From Solirubrobacterales bacterium (GTDB lineage Bacteria > Actinomycetota > Thermoleophilia > Solirubrobacterales > Solirubrobacteraceae): a stretch of 8,193 nt of DNA. Location of the stretch: positions 1 through 8,193 of the forward strand of contig JACDAP010000447.1 of the NCBI GenBank assembly GCA_013695395.1, in the 5' to 3' direction. Numbering within the stretch: position 1 is the first letter of the stretch; every line of letters begins with the position of its first letter. This document shows positions 1 through 5,477 of the stretch, one piece after another. The position numbers and the translations under genes were made by a program. A model generated the notes under the pieces. The model was not told the origin of the DNA and did not search any database. It saw only the letters and a program-made list of their open reading frames with translations.

Positions 1-15
1 CCGTCGGGCCGACGG
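1..15. repeat. Short inverted repeat at window edge
   Basis: CCGTCGG and CCGACGG form a perfect 7-bp inverted repeat around one base; as RNA it could fold as a 5-bp stem with a 5-nt loop. It may be part of a terminator or control site of a gene lying left of the window, but the edge cuts off its context. The rest of 1-149 shows no convincing gene: a reading frame beginning at 20 is arginine/proline/glycine-rich low-complexity sequence and runs through the hairpin at 150-177. Confidence 0.25.
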
Positions 16-149
16 GCGGGTGACGGCTCGCGGCGCGGGTCGGTATCGGCGGGAAGCGGGATCGGGGCCGGCCGGAGCAGACGGTCGGCCGAGGCCGCTT
101 TTGGGGCGCTTGAGCTCACGGTGGCGCTCGCGACCAGGCGGCGGGTCAC

Positions 150-177
150 GCGGGGCCGGCCGAGAGGCCGGCCCCGC
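150..177 (-). terminator. Strong hairpin, likely terminator of the leftward arm
   Basis: A perfect 12-bp inverted repeat (GCGGGGCCGGCC and its complement) encloses a 4-nt loop, GAGA on the plus strand and TCTC in the minus-strand transcript. It begins 8 nt beyond the TAG stop of the aldehyde dehydrogenase. No U-tract follows, so it is not a canonical intrinsic terminator, but U-poor hairpins directly after stop codons are common in high-GC actinobacteria. It would end leftward transcription or stabilise the mRNA 3' end. Confidence 0.75.
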
Positions 178-185
178 CCGGCCGC

Positions 186-1664
186 CTACGGCGCCCCAGC
201 CTCCGCGCCGCCCTGCTTGTTGTAGATCGACTGGGTCGACAGGTACGCCTGCAGGCCCTCCGGCCCGAGCTCGCGGCCGATGCCGCTGGCCTTGACGCCG
301 CCGAACGGGGCGGCCGGGTCGATCATGTAGTGGTTGATGCCGATGCTGCCGGTCTGGACCCGGCGGGCGAACGCCTCGCCGCGCTCCTGGTCGGCGGTCC
401 ACACGCTGCCGCCCAGGCCGTACTCGGAGTCGTTCGCGATGGCGAGCGCTTCCTCGTCGGAGTCGTACGGGATGACCGAGAGGACCGGGCCGAAGATCTC
501 CTCCTGGGCGATGGTCTGGCTGTTGGCCACGTCGGCGAAGATCGTCGGCTGCACGAACCAGCCGCGCTCCTGCTCGCTCGGCTCGCCGCCGGCCACGACG
601 CGCGCGCCCTCGGCCTTGCCCTTGGCGATGTAGCCCTCGACGCGTTCGCGCTGGCGGGCGGAGGCCATCGGGCCGATCTGGGTGGTCGGGTCCAGGGCGT
701 CGCCGACCTGGAGCGCGTTCGCGAGGCCGCCGAAGACCCCGAGGATCTCGTCGTAGCGGGCCCGCGGCGCGAGGACGCGAGTGCCGAGGAAGCAGGTCTG
801 CCCGTTGTTGAGCAGCGTCGCGGCGAAGAGGTTCTCCGCGGCGGTGGACAGGTCGGCGTCGTCGAGCATGATCGCCGCCGACTTGCCGCCGAGCTCGAGC
901 GTCACGGGGCGCAGCAGCTCGCCGCAGCGCGCGGCGATCGTGCGGCCCGCGGTGGTCGAGCCGGTGAAGGCGACCTTGTCGACGCGCGGGTGCTCGACGA
1001 GGTAGGCGCCGAGCTCGCGGCCGCCGGCGACGATGTTGATGACGCCGTCGGGGAAGCCCGCCTCGCGGATCGCCTCGGCCAGCGTGAGGCTGTCGAGGAC
1101 GGTCTCCGGGCTCGGCTTCATCACGACGGTGCAGCCCGCCGCCAGCAGCGGCGCGAGCTTGAAGGCGGCGAGGGCCTGCGGGAAGTTCCAAGGGACGATC
1201 GCGCCGACGACCCCCACCGGCGTCTTCTCGACGAGGATCGTGCCGCCGAGCAGGCCGGCGCGCTCCTCGCGCATCGGCGTCGCGCGGATCAGGCCCGCGT
1301 AGTAGCGGTGGAGCACCGACGGGAAGACGCCCTCGAGCTGCTGGGCGATCGAGATCGGCATCCCGTTCTGCATCGAGATGCGCTGGCAGGTCTCCTCGGC
1401 CCGAGCGTCGAGCGCGTCGGCGAGGCGCTCCATGGCCTGTGCGCGATCCTCGGCCGTCCAGGCGGCCCAGCCCTGCGGATCGTCGAACGCGCCGCGGGCG
1501 GCGGCGACGGCGGCATCGATGTCGGCGTTCGTCCCGTCGGGGACCGAGCCGATGAGCTCCTCGGTGCTGGCCGAGTGAACGTCGATGCGGCCGCTCCCCT
1601 GCGGGGCGACCCAGTCACCGCCGATGAAGAGTTCGTTGCTTTCAATCAGGGTCTGCGTGCTCAT
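186..1664 (-). CDS. NAD(P)-dependent aldehyde dehydrogenase, AldA (Rv0768)-like
   Basis: This 492-residue protein is a full-length member of the aldehyde dehydrogenase superfamily, soluble enzymes that oxidise an aldehyde to a carboxylic acid with NAD(P)+. Visible hallmarks are the oxyanion Asn160 in PWNFP, Lys183 in MKPSPET for the cofactor ribose, the FTGSTTAG nucleotide loop at 233-240, general base Glu257 in LELGGKS, nucleophile Cys291 in GQTC, and EEIFGPV at 388-394. The C-terminal half (GPMASARQRERVEGYI, the PFGGVKASGIGRE region) recalls the mycobacterial AldA/Rv0768 subgroup; that subgroup call is from memory. The start at MSTQ is preferred over an in-frame extension of 71 residues, which is low complexity and overlaps the neighbouring gene. 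A GAAGG at 1675-1679 lies 10 nt before the ATG. It is the last leftward gene, 178 nt after the GMC oxidoreductase, with its own promoter candidate. The inferred role is the final aldehyde-to-acid step of the cluster; the substrate is unknown. Confidence 0.95.
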   Translation of the reverse strand: MSTQTLIESNELFIGGDWVAPQGSGRIDVHSASTEELIGSVPDGTNADIDAAVAAARGAFDDPQGWAAWTAEDRAQAMERLADALDARAEETCQRISMQNGMPISIAQQLEGVFPSVLHRYYAGLIRATPMREERAGLLGGTILVEKTPVGVVGAIVPWNFPQALAAFKLAPLLAAGCTVVMKPSPETVLDSLTLAEAIREAGFPDGVINIVAGGRELGAYLVEHPRVDKVAFTGSTTAGRTIAARCGELLRPVTLELGGKSAAIMLDDADLSTAAENLFAATLLNNGQTCFLGTRVLAPRARYDEILGVFGGLANALQVGDALDPTTQIGPMASARQRERVEGYIAKGKAEGARVVAGGEPSEQERGWFVQPTIFADVANSQTIAQEEIFGPVLSVIPYDSDEEALAIANDSEYGLGGSVWTADQERGEAFARRVQTGSIGINHYMIDPAAPFGGVKASGIGRELGPEGLQAYLSTQSIYNKQGGAEAGAP

Positions 1665-1703
1665 GTGAGGGAAGCCTTCGGAAGGGGGGGTGGGAGCGTG
1701 CCA

Positions 1704-1715
1704 GGCCGACGCTAC
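1704..1715 (-). promoter_or_regulatory. TAGCGT -10-like element upstream of aldehyde dehydrogenase
   Basis: On the minus strand this reads GTAGCGTCGGCC, nearly the same block as found before the TetR gene (4733-4745) and the saccharopine-dehydrogenase-like gene (5465-5477). TAGCGT (1709-1714) fits the actinobacterial TANNNT -10 pattern. Transcription starting about 7 nt downstream would give a leader of roughly 38 nt that includes the GAAGG ribosome-binding candidate. I see no good -35 hexamer 16-18 nt upstream. If real, it lets the dehydrogenase be transcribed separately from the P450 and GMC genes. Confidence 0.45.
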
Positions 1716-1808
1716 GCGGGCACGGGTTTCCCGGCGTCCCCCGAGTGGAGTGGATTGACTGCTCGCAAGGGGCAGAAAGCCCGCGCCACGCATGGCCTCC
1801 ACGGAGGA

Positions 1809-1836
1809 GGGCGCTACCCCGGGAGGGGCAGCGCCC
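1809..1836 (-). terminator. Hairpin just after GMC oxidoreductase stop
   Basis: GGGCGCT pairs with AGCGCCC (7 bp); after one A/C mismatch, CCCC pairs with GGGG around a 4-nt loop. The structure begins 6 nt past the TGA stop of the GMC gene in the direction of transcription. It lacks a U-tract. Its place between two genes of the same arm suggests a terminator, a partial attenuator, or an mRNA-stability element that separates P450-GMC expression from that of the aldehyde dehydrogenase. Confidence 0.55.
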
Positions 1837-1842
1837 GTACCG

Positions 1843-3423
1843 TCAGGCTGTTGCGACCGCTCTCGGTGCCGTCGCATCCTCCCGGATGAGGTCCGCGGCC
1901 TTCTCGCCGATCATGATCGTCGCGGCGTTCGTGTTGCCCCGCACGACGGTCGGCATGACCGACGCGTCGACCACCCGCAGGCCCTCGACGCCGTGCACCT
2001 TCAGCCGTGCATCGACCACCGGCCCGATCGCGCACGTCGAGGTCGGGTGGTAGATCGTCATCGTCTGCTCGGCGATGAAGGCCATGAGCTCCTCGTCGCT
2101 GGCGTCCGGCTTCGGCGCCTTGTACTCCCCGGTTATGAACGGCTTGAGCGCCTCCTGCTGGGAGATCTGGAGCGCCACCTTCACCCCGGCGAGCATCGTC
2201 GCCTTGTCCTCCTCGGTGGTCAGGTAGTTGTGCTGGATCCGCGGCTTGACGTACGGGCTGCCCGTCCGCAGCACCACCGAGCCACGGCTCGTCGGCTTCA
2301 CGACGCCCGGCCCGAAGGCCACGCCGTGCTCGGTGGCCGCGCCCAGCCCCTCCTCGTGGAACAGCACCGGGGCCAGGTGGAACTGGCAGTCCGGCGCCTC
2401 GAGTCCCGGCCGGGTGCGGATGAAGCCGCCCGCCTCCGCGATGTTCGAGGAGAGCGGCCCGCGCCCCTCCGTCTGCAGCAGCTCCACGTTCTCGGGCGTC
2501 AGGGCGGTCATCAGCGACTCGTGGTCCGCGCTCCAGTTGATGAGCGTCATGCAGTGGTCCTGCAGGTTCTGGCCGACCTCGGGCAGGTCATTGCGGACCT
2601 CGATCCCGAGCAGCGGGAGCGTCTCCGCGTCGCCGATGCCCGAGAGCATCAAGAGCTGCGGGGACTGGTAGGCGCCCGCCGAGAGGATCACCTCGCGCGC
2701 CGCGTGAACCTCCTCAACGGTGCCGGCGTGGTCGATCTCCACCCCGCTGGCCCGGTCCCCGTCGAACAGGATCCGCAGCGCGAGCGCGTCGGTGATGATC
2801 GTCAGGTTCTCGCGGTCCATGTTCGGGTGGAGGTACCGCACCGAGGTGCTTGCGCGCATCCCGTTCTCCTGCGTGGTCTGGAAGCGGCCGAAGCCCTCCT
2901 GGCGCGCGCCGTTGAAGTCCGGGGTCTCCTCGTGGCCGGCCTGCTTGGCCGCCTCGACGAACGCGTCGGCGATCGGGCTCATGGCCCGGCTCTCGCGCAC
3001 CGGCAGCGGGCCCTCCGCTCCGTGGAACTGGTCCTCACCGCGCTCGTTGTCCTCCGACTTCTTGAAGTACGGCAGCACGTCGTCGTAGCTCCAGCCCTCC
3101 GCACCGTCGGCCGCCCAGTCGTCGAAGTCGAGGCGGTTGCCGCGGATGTAGACCATCGCGTTCATCGAGCTGCAGCCGCCGAGCATCTTGCCGCGCGGCA
3201 GGTAGGCGCGGCGCCCGTCCAGCCCGGGCTCGGGCTCGGTCGAGAAGTCCCAGTCGCGGCGCCCCTTGAAGAGCGCGCCGAACGCGGCGGGGATGTGGAT
3301 CTCGTCGTCGGTGTCCGCGCCCCCTGCTTCGAGTAGCGCGACGGTGACGCTCGGATCCTCCGAGAGCCGTGCGGCGAGTACCGCCCCAGCCGACCCTGCT
3401 CCGACGATGATGTAGTCGTACAT
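1843..3423 (-). CDS. GMC-family FAD-dependent oxidoreductase (choline dehydrogenase-like)
   Basis: This 526-residue protein matches the glucose-methanol-choline oxidoreductase family in length and layout. These flavoenzymes oxidise an alcohol to an aldehyde or ketone, passing electrons to oxygen or an acceptor. The N-terminus carries the FAD dinucleotide motif GAGSAG at 8-13 and an acidic ribose-binding Glu near 32 (LLEAG). Signature 1 lies around 78-95 (GKMLGGCSSMNAMVYIRG) and signature 2 at 250-264 (GAYQSPQLLMLSGIG). The catalytic pair is His459 in YHPTSTCAIG and Asn498 in GNTNAATIMIGEKAAD. No signal peptide or membrane segment is evident, so it is probably cytoplasmic. The ATG start is fixed by an AGGAGG 6 nt upstream and by the FAD motif beginning at once. 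It starts 31 nt after the P450 gene and is probably cotranscribed with it; oxidation of the P450 product alcohol is the simplest inferred role. The exact substrate is not predictable. Confidence 0.94.
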   Translation of the reverse strand: MYDYIIVGAGSAGAVLAARLSEDPSVTVALLEAGGADTDDEIHIPAAFGALFKGRRDWDFSTEPEPGLDGRRAYLPRGKMLGGCSSMNAMVYIRGNRLDFDDWAADGAEGWSYDDVLPYFKKSEDNERGEDQFHGAEGPLPVRESRAMSPIADAFVEAAKQAGHEETPDFNGARQEGFGRFQTTQENGMRASTSVRYLHPNMDRENLTIITDALALRILFDGDRASGVEIDHAGTVEEVHAAREVILSAGAYQSPQLLMLSGIGDAETLPLLGIEVRNDLPEVGQNLQDHCMTLINWSADHESLMTALTPENVELLQTEGRGPLSSNIAEAGGFIRTRPGLEAPDCQFHLAPVLFHEEGLGAATEHGVAFGPGVVKPTSRGSVVLRTGSPYVKPRIQHNYLTTEEDKATMLAGVKVALQISQQEALKPFITGEYKAPKPDASDEELMAFIAEQTMTIYHPTSTCAIGPVVDARLKVHGVEGLRVVDASVMPTVVRGNTNAATIMIGEKAADLIREDATAPRAVATA

Positions 3424-3429
3424 TCCCTG

Positions 3430-3435
3430 CCTCCT
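3430..3435 (-). promoter_or_regulatory. Consensus ribosome-binding site of GMC gene
   Basis: On the minus strand AGGAGG lies 6 nt before the ATG of the GMC oxidoreductase, inside the 31-nt gap after the P450 stop. It is the strongest Shine-Dalgarno sequence in the window and decides the start codon. It contrasts with the P450, TetR and saccharopine-dehydrogenase-like genes, which show none. Confidence 0.85.
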
Positions 3436-3454
3436 GTGGTTCGTTTGGTTGGAT

Positions 3455-4687
3455 TCAGCCGTGCAGCCGCACCGGCAGGTGCCGGAGCTGGCTCGAGAAC
3501 TGCGAGACGACCCACGAGGGGTCACCCGCGAGCGTCAGGTTCGGGAAGCGCTTGACCGTCTCGCCGACGAGGATCTGCAGCTCGAGTCGGGCGAGCGCGG
3601 TGCCGAGGCAGAAGTGCCGGCCACCCGCGCCGAAGGCCTGGTGCTCGGGGTTGCGCGTGACGTCGAAGCGGTGCGGCTCCTCGTAGACGTCCTCGTCGCG
3701 GTTGGAGGACGGGTACCACATGGCGACCTTGTCACCCTTCTTGACCGGGCAGCCGCCGAGCTCGGTGTCCTTCGTGGCGGTGCGCCGGAAGTGCGCGAAG
3801 GCCGGGAACATCCGCAGCGCCTCCTCGACGGCGCTCGGCGCGAGCGACGGGTCCGCCACCAGCATCGCGAGCTGATCGGGGTTCTCGATGAGCGCGCGCA
3901 TGGTGCTCGAGTAGGTCGCCTTGGTGGAGTCGTTGCCGGCGGCCATGAGCAGCACGAAGCCCGCGAAGATCTCGTAGTCGCTCAGCGTGTCGCCGTCGAT
4001 CTCGGCTTCGACCAGGATGCTCAGCATGTCGCCCGTGGGGTTCGCCCGGCGGTCGGTCACGAGCGCCATGCAGCGCTCGTACATCGGCGGCAGGTCCTCC
4101 TGCACGAGCTGATCGATGCCCTTCGGATTGGAGACCGGGTCGCCGAAGCCGAGCAGCTGGTTGATCGACTCGGCCCAGGGCTTGTCGTCCTCCGGGGCGA
4201 GCCCCATGAAGCTGCCGATGACGCGGGCGACGACGGGCTGGGCGACGTCGAGCACGAGGTCGCACTCGTCGCGTCCGTCGAGCCTGTCGAGCACCCCCGC
4301 GGTGATCTCCCGGATGGCCGGCTCGTGCTGCGCGATCGCCTTCGGCGTGAACGCCCGCTGGAAGAGCGACTTGATCCGGTCGTGCATCGGCGGGTCCATC
4401 CCGATGAACATCCCCTTGACGAGCTCGAGCGGGACGCCGTGATCGGTGACGAGGAAGTTCTCCGCCGAGGAGTAGGTCTGCCAGTCGCGGCTGACCGCGA
4501 GGACGTCAGCGGCCTTGGTGACCGACCAGAAGCCGGCATCTTCCGGGGTCTGGGTGATGCCGCTGCTCCAGTGGACGGGGCAGCGCTCGCGCAGCTCGGT
4601 GAAGACCGTGTGGGGCGGACCCTGCTCCCATAGCTCGTTGTCGGCGACGCGGAGTGCGTCGAGATCGAGGGCCTCACGGGTTGACAT
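3455..4687 (-). CDS. Cytochrome P450
   Basis: A 410-residue soluble bacterial P450, a heme monooxygenase that inserts one oxygen atom from O2 into a substrate using electrons usually supplied by a ferredoxin and its reductase. The C-helix region has MDPPMHDRIKSLFQRAFTP (98-116). The I-helix oxygen-activation motif is AGNDST (250-255), with Asp253-Ser254 in place of the commoner Glu/Asp-Thr pair. The K-helix ExxR is Glu289-Arg292, and the heme loop FGAGGRHFCLG (352-362) has Cys360 as thiolate ligand. The C-terminus (LRHLPVRL) is typical. Overall it recalls bacterial P450s acting on steroid, terpenoid or fatty substrates (CYP125/CYP142-type heme loop); this is a resemblance, not a family assignment. 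The start MSTRE follows a promoter by only 9 nt; a longer in-frame start near 4747 would lie upstream of that promoter. It is the first gene of the leftward arm and diverges from a TetR gene, suggesting repression by it. No redox partner is encoded nearby. Confidence 0.95.
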   Translation of the reverse strand: MSTREALDLDALRVADNELWEQGPPHTVFTELRERCPVHWSSGITQTPEDAGFWSVTKAADVLAVSRDWQTYSSAENFLVTDHGVPLELVKGMFIGMDPPMHDRIKSLFQRAFTPKAIAQHEPAIREITAGVLDRLDGRDECDLVLDVAQPVVARVIGSFMGLAPEDDKPWAESINQLLGFGDPVSNPKGIDQLVQEDLPPMYERCMALVTDRRANPTGDMLSILVEAEIDGDTLSDYEIFAGFVLLMAAGNDSTKATYSSTMRALIENPDQLAMLVADPSLAPSAVEEALRMFPAFAHFRRTATKDTELGGCPVKKGDKVAMWYPSSNRDEDVYEEPHRFDVTRNPEHQAFGAGGRHFCLGTALARLELQILVGETVKRFPNLTLAGDPSWVVSQFSSQLRHLPVRLHG

Positions 4688-4696
4688 GGCGTCAGT

Positions 4697-4725
4697 AGTA
4701 TCAGAGAACCTACCGATCGGGTAAA
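4697..4725 (-). promoter_or_regulatory. P450 promoter, near-leaderless
   Basis: On the minus strand a -35-like TTTACC (4720-4725) and a -10-like GATACT (4697-4702) are separated by exactly 17 nt; each matches the housekeeping consensus at four of six positions. The -10 ends 9 nt before the P450 ATG, so the transcript would begin at or within a few bases of the start codon, and no Shine-Dalgarno is present. The -35 and spacer overlap the inverted repeat at 4711-4723, a good place for repression. Confidence 0.55.
4711..4723. promoter_or_regulatory. Inverted repeat, candidate TetR operator
   Basis: TACC and GGTA form inverted arms around a 5-nt centre, and the core CCGATCGG (4713-4720) is itself a perfect 8-bp palindrome. 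It sits between the divergent P450 and TetR starts and overlaps the P450 promoter. TetR-family regulators commonly bind palindromes in their divergent intergenic regions, so autoregulation plus P450 control is plausible. The repeat is short for a TetR operator and the assignment is inference. Confidence 0.45.
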
Positions 4726-4732
4726 AAACCTT

Positions 4733-4745
4733 GTAGCGTCGTGCC
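4733..4745 (+). promoter_or_regulatory. TAGCGT -10-like element before TetR gene
   Basis: GTAGCGTCGTGCC differs by one base from the block immediately before the ATG at 5478. The TAGCGT hexamer (4734-4739) ends 9 nt before the GTG start, implying a transcript with a leader of only a few bases. No convincing -35 is seen; the stretch about 17 nt upstream (TACCGA) falls in the candidate operator. Confidence 0.45.
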
Positions 4746-4748
4746 ATC

Positions 4749-5354
4749 GTGATCGCGCCCCGTACCGCCAAGGGAGAGAGGACCGCCGCCCGCGTACTGC
4801 AGGCGGCCACGACTGTGCTCGCCCGCGACGGGTACGGCGGGGCGACGCTCGGCCGCATCGCCGAGGAGGCCGGGGTGGACAAGCCGAACGTCCTCTACTA
4901 CTACGCCAGCCGCGATGTGCTCCTGGTCCGGGCAGTGGAGACCATCGGCGAGCAGATCGCCGCGAACATCGGCCAGGCGGCCGCCCCCGGGCAGGCCCCC
5001 CGCGAGCTCGCCGCCTCCGCGGTCGCCGCGATGTGGTCCGGCGTCACGTCGGTCCCCGAGCCGTCGCGGGCGTACTTCGCGCTCATCGGCGGAGGCGCGG
5101 GCGCGCCGGTCGTGGAGGCGGCGCTCCTGCGCCTGAAGGCGGCCTTCCTGGCGGCGATCACCGACCAGCTCAACGCGATAGACGCGACCCGTTGGCGACT
5201 GCGGGACAGCCCGGAGAGCGTCGCCGGCTTCGGGTTCTTCATGCTCCGCGGACTGCTGCTCGAGTGGACCGAGTCCGGCGACGGCCCGCTCGTCGACGCG
5301 GGGCTCGCGCGCTTCCGGGAGGCCCTGGAGCGCGAGTTCGTCCCGGTCGGGTGA
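4749..5354 (+). CDS. TetR/AcrR-family transcriptional regulator
   Basis: A 201-residue one-component regulator of usual TetR length. Residues 11-60 form the DNA-binding domain: a first helix RTAARVLQAATTVLARDGY, then the helix-turn-helix TLGRIAEEAGVDKPNVLYYYASRDVLL (about 33-59) with the family-typical YYYxSRDxLL. Residues 65-200 are a variable helical ligand-binding and dimerisation domain with no recognisable ligand signature. The GTG at 4749 is taken as start because the domain begins about ten residues later and no ATG is available in frame upstream near the promoter; no Shine-Dalgarno is visible, which fits a leaderless or nearly leaderless mRNA. It diverges from the P450 gene across 61 nt and precedes the plus-strand oxidoreductases by 123 nt. 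It probably represses one or both arms until the substrate or an intermediate binds. TetR proteins can also activate, so the sign is unproven. Confidence 0.92.
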   Translation: MIAPRTAKGERTAARVLQAATTVLARDGYGGATLGRIAEEAGVDKPNVLYYYASRDVLLVRAVETIGEQIAANIGQAAAPGQAPRELAASAVAAMWSGVTSVPEPSRAYFALIGGGAGAPVVEAALLRLKAAFLAAITDQLNAIDATRWRLRDSPESVAGFGFFMLRGLLLEWTESGDGPLVDAGLARFREALEREFVPVG

Positions 5355-5361
5355 GGGCCTC

Positions 5362-5447
5362 GAACCCACCGTCGGCGAGCGCGGCCGGGCGATCTGGTGG
5401 CTTCCCACAGCGGCGCTGCGCTGAGGCGGCGGAACCCGCCATCGGCG
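5362..5447 (+). repeat. Pair of 16-nt direct repeats between TetR and next gene
   Basis: GAACCCACCGTCGGCG (5362-5377) and GAACCCGCCATCGGCG (5432-5447) agree at 14 of 16 positions with starts 70 nt apart. Both resemble the AACCTACCGATCGG stretch of the P450-TetR region if one base is gapped. They could be regulator-binding sites for the plus-strand operon, or simply chance similarity in GC-rich sequence. Confidence 0.35.
5394..5410 (+). terminator. Weak hairpin after TetR gene
   Basis: GTGG and CCAC pair around a CTTC loop, extended by two more pairs past a bulged G. It lies 40 nt after the TetR stop and has no U-tract. A second small stem, CAGCG/CGCTG, overlaps it at 5408-5423. It could partly terminate TetR transcription ahead of the next promoter; it is too weak to be called firmly. 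Confidence 0.2.
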
Positions 5448-5464
5448 GCACCGGGGGGCCGGGC

Positions 5465-5477
5465 GTAGCGTCGGGCC
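5465..5477 (+). promoter_or_regulatory. Leaderless promoter of saccharopine-dehydrogenase-like gene
   Basis: GTAGCGTCGGGCC abuts the ATG at 5478. The TAGCGT hexamer (5466-5471) ends 6 nt before the A of ATG, the spacing expected when transcription starts at the start codon itself. No Shine-Dalgarno sequence is present. The position expected for a -35 reads CGGCGG and is not convincing. It would make the plus-strand oxidoreductase genes an operon separate from TetR. Confidence 0.55.

Noticed and set aside
20..295. 91-codon plus-strand open frame at the left edge
   Set aside because: It runs through the terminator hairpin and into the ALDH 3' end antisense, with low-complexity translation.
1665..1877. 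71-residue N-terminal extension of the aldehyde dehydrogenase
   Set aside because: It overlaps the end of the GMC gene and the hairpin at 1809-1836, is low complexity, and exceeds normal family length; ATG 1664 gives a standard 492 residues.
330..1889. 519-codon open frame on the plus strand antisense to the aldehyde dehydrogenase
   Set aside because: Its translation is low-complexity Arg/Ala/Asp/Gly/Val sequence with no family motif, as expected opposite a GC-rich gene; the minus-strand frame has all ALDH catalytic residues.
1792..3336. 514-codon open frame on the plus strand antisense to the GMC gene
   Set aside because: No domain motif and biased composition; the opposite strand encodes a complete GMC enzyme with a consensus ribosome-binding site.
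3449..4633. 394-codon open frame on the plus strand antisense to the P450
   Set aside because: Mirror frame of the P450 codon bias with no recognisable fold; the P450 heme loop, ExxR and I-helix motifs are all on the minus strand.
4688..4882. 65-residue N-terminal extension of the P450, or an intermediate ATG near 4747
   Set aside because: It would overlap the divergent TetR gene or lie upstream of the P450 promoter candidate; the shorter form has normal P450 length.
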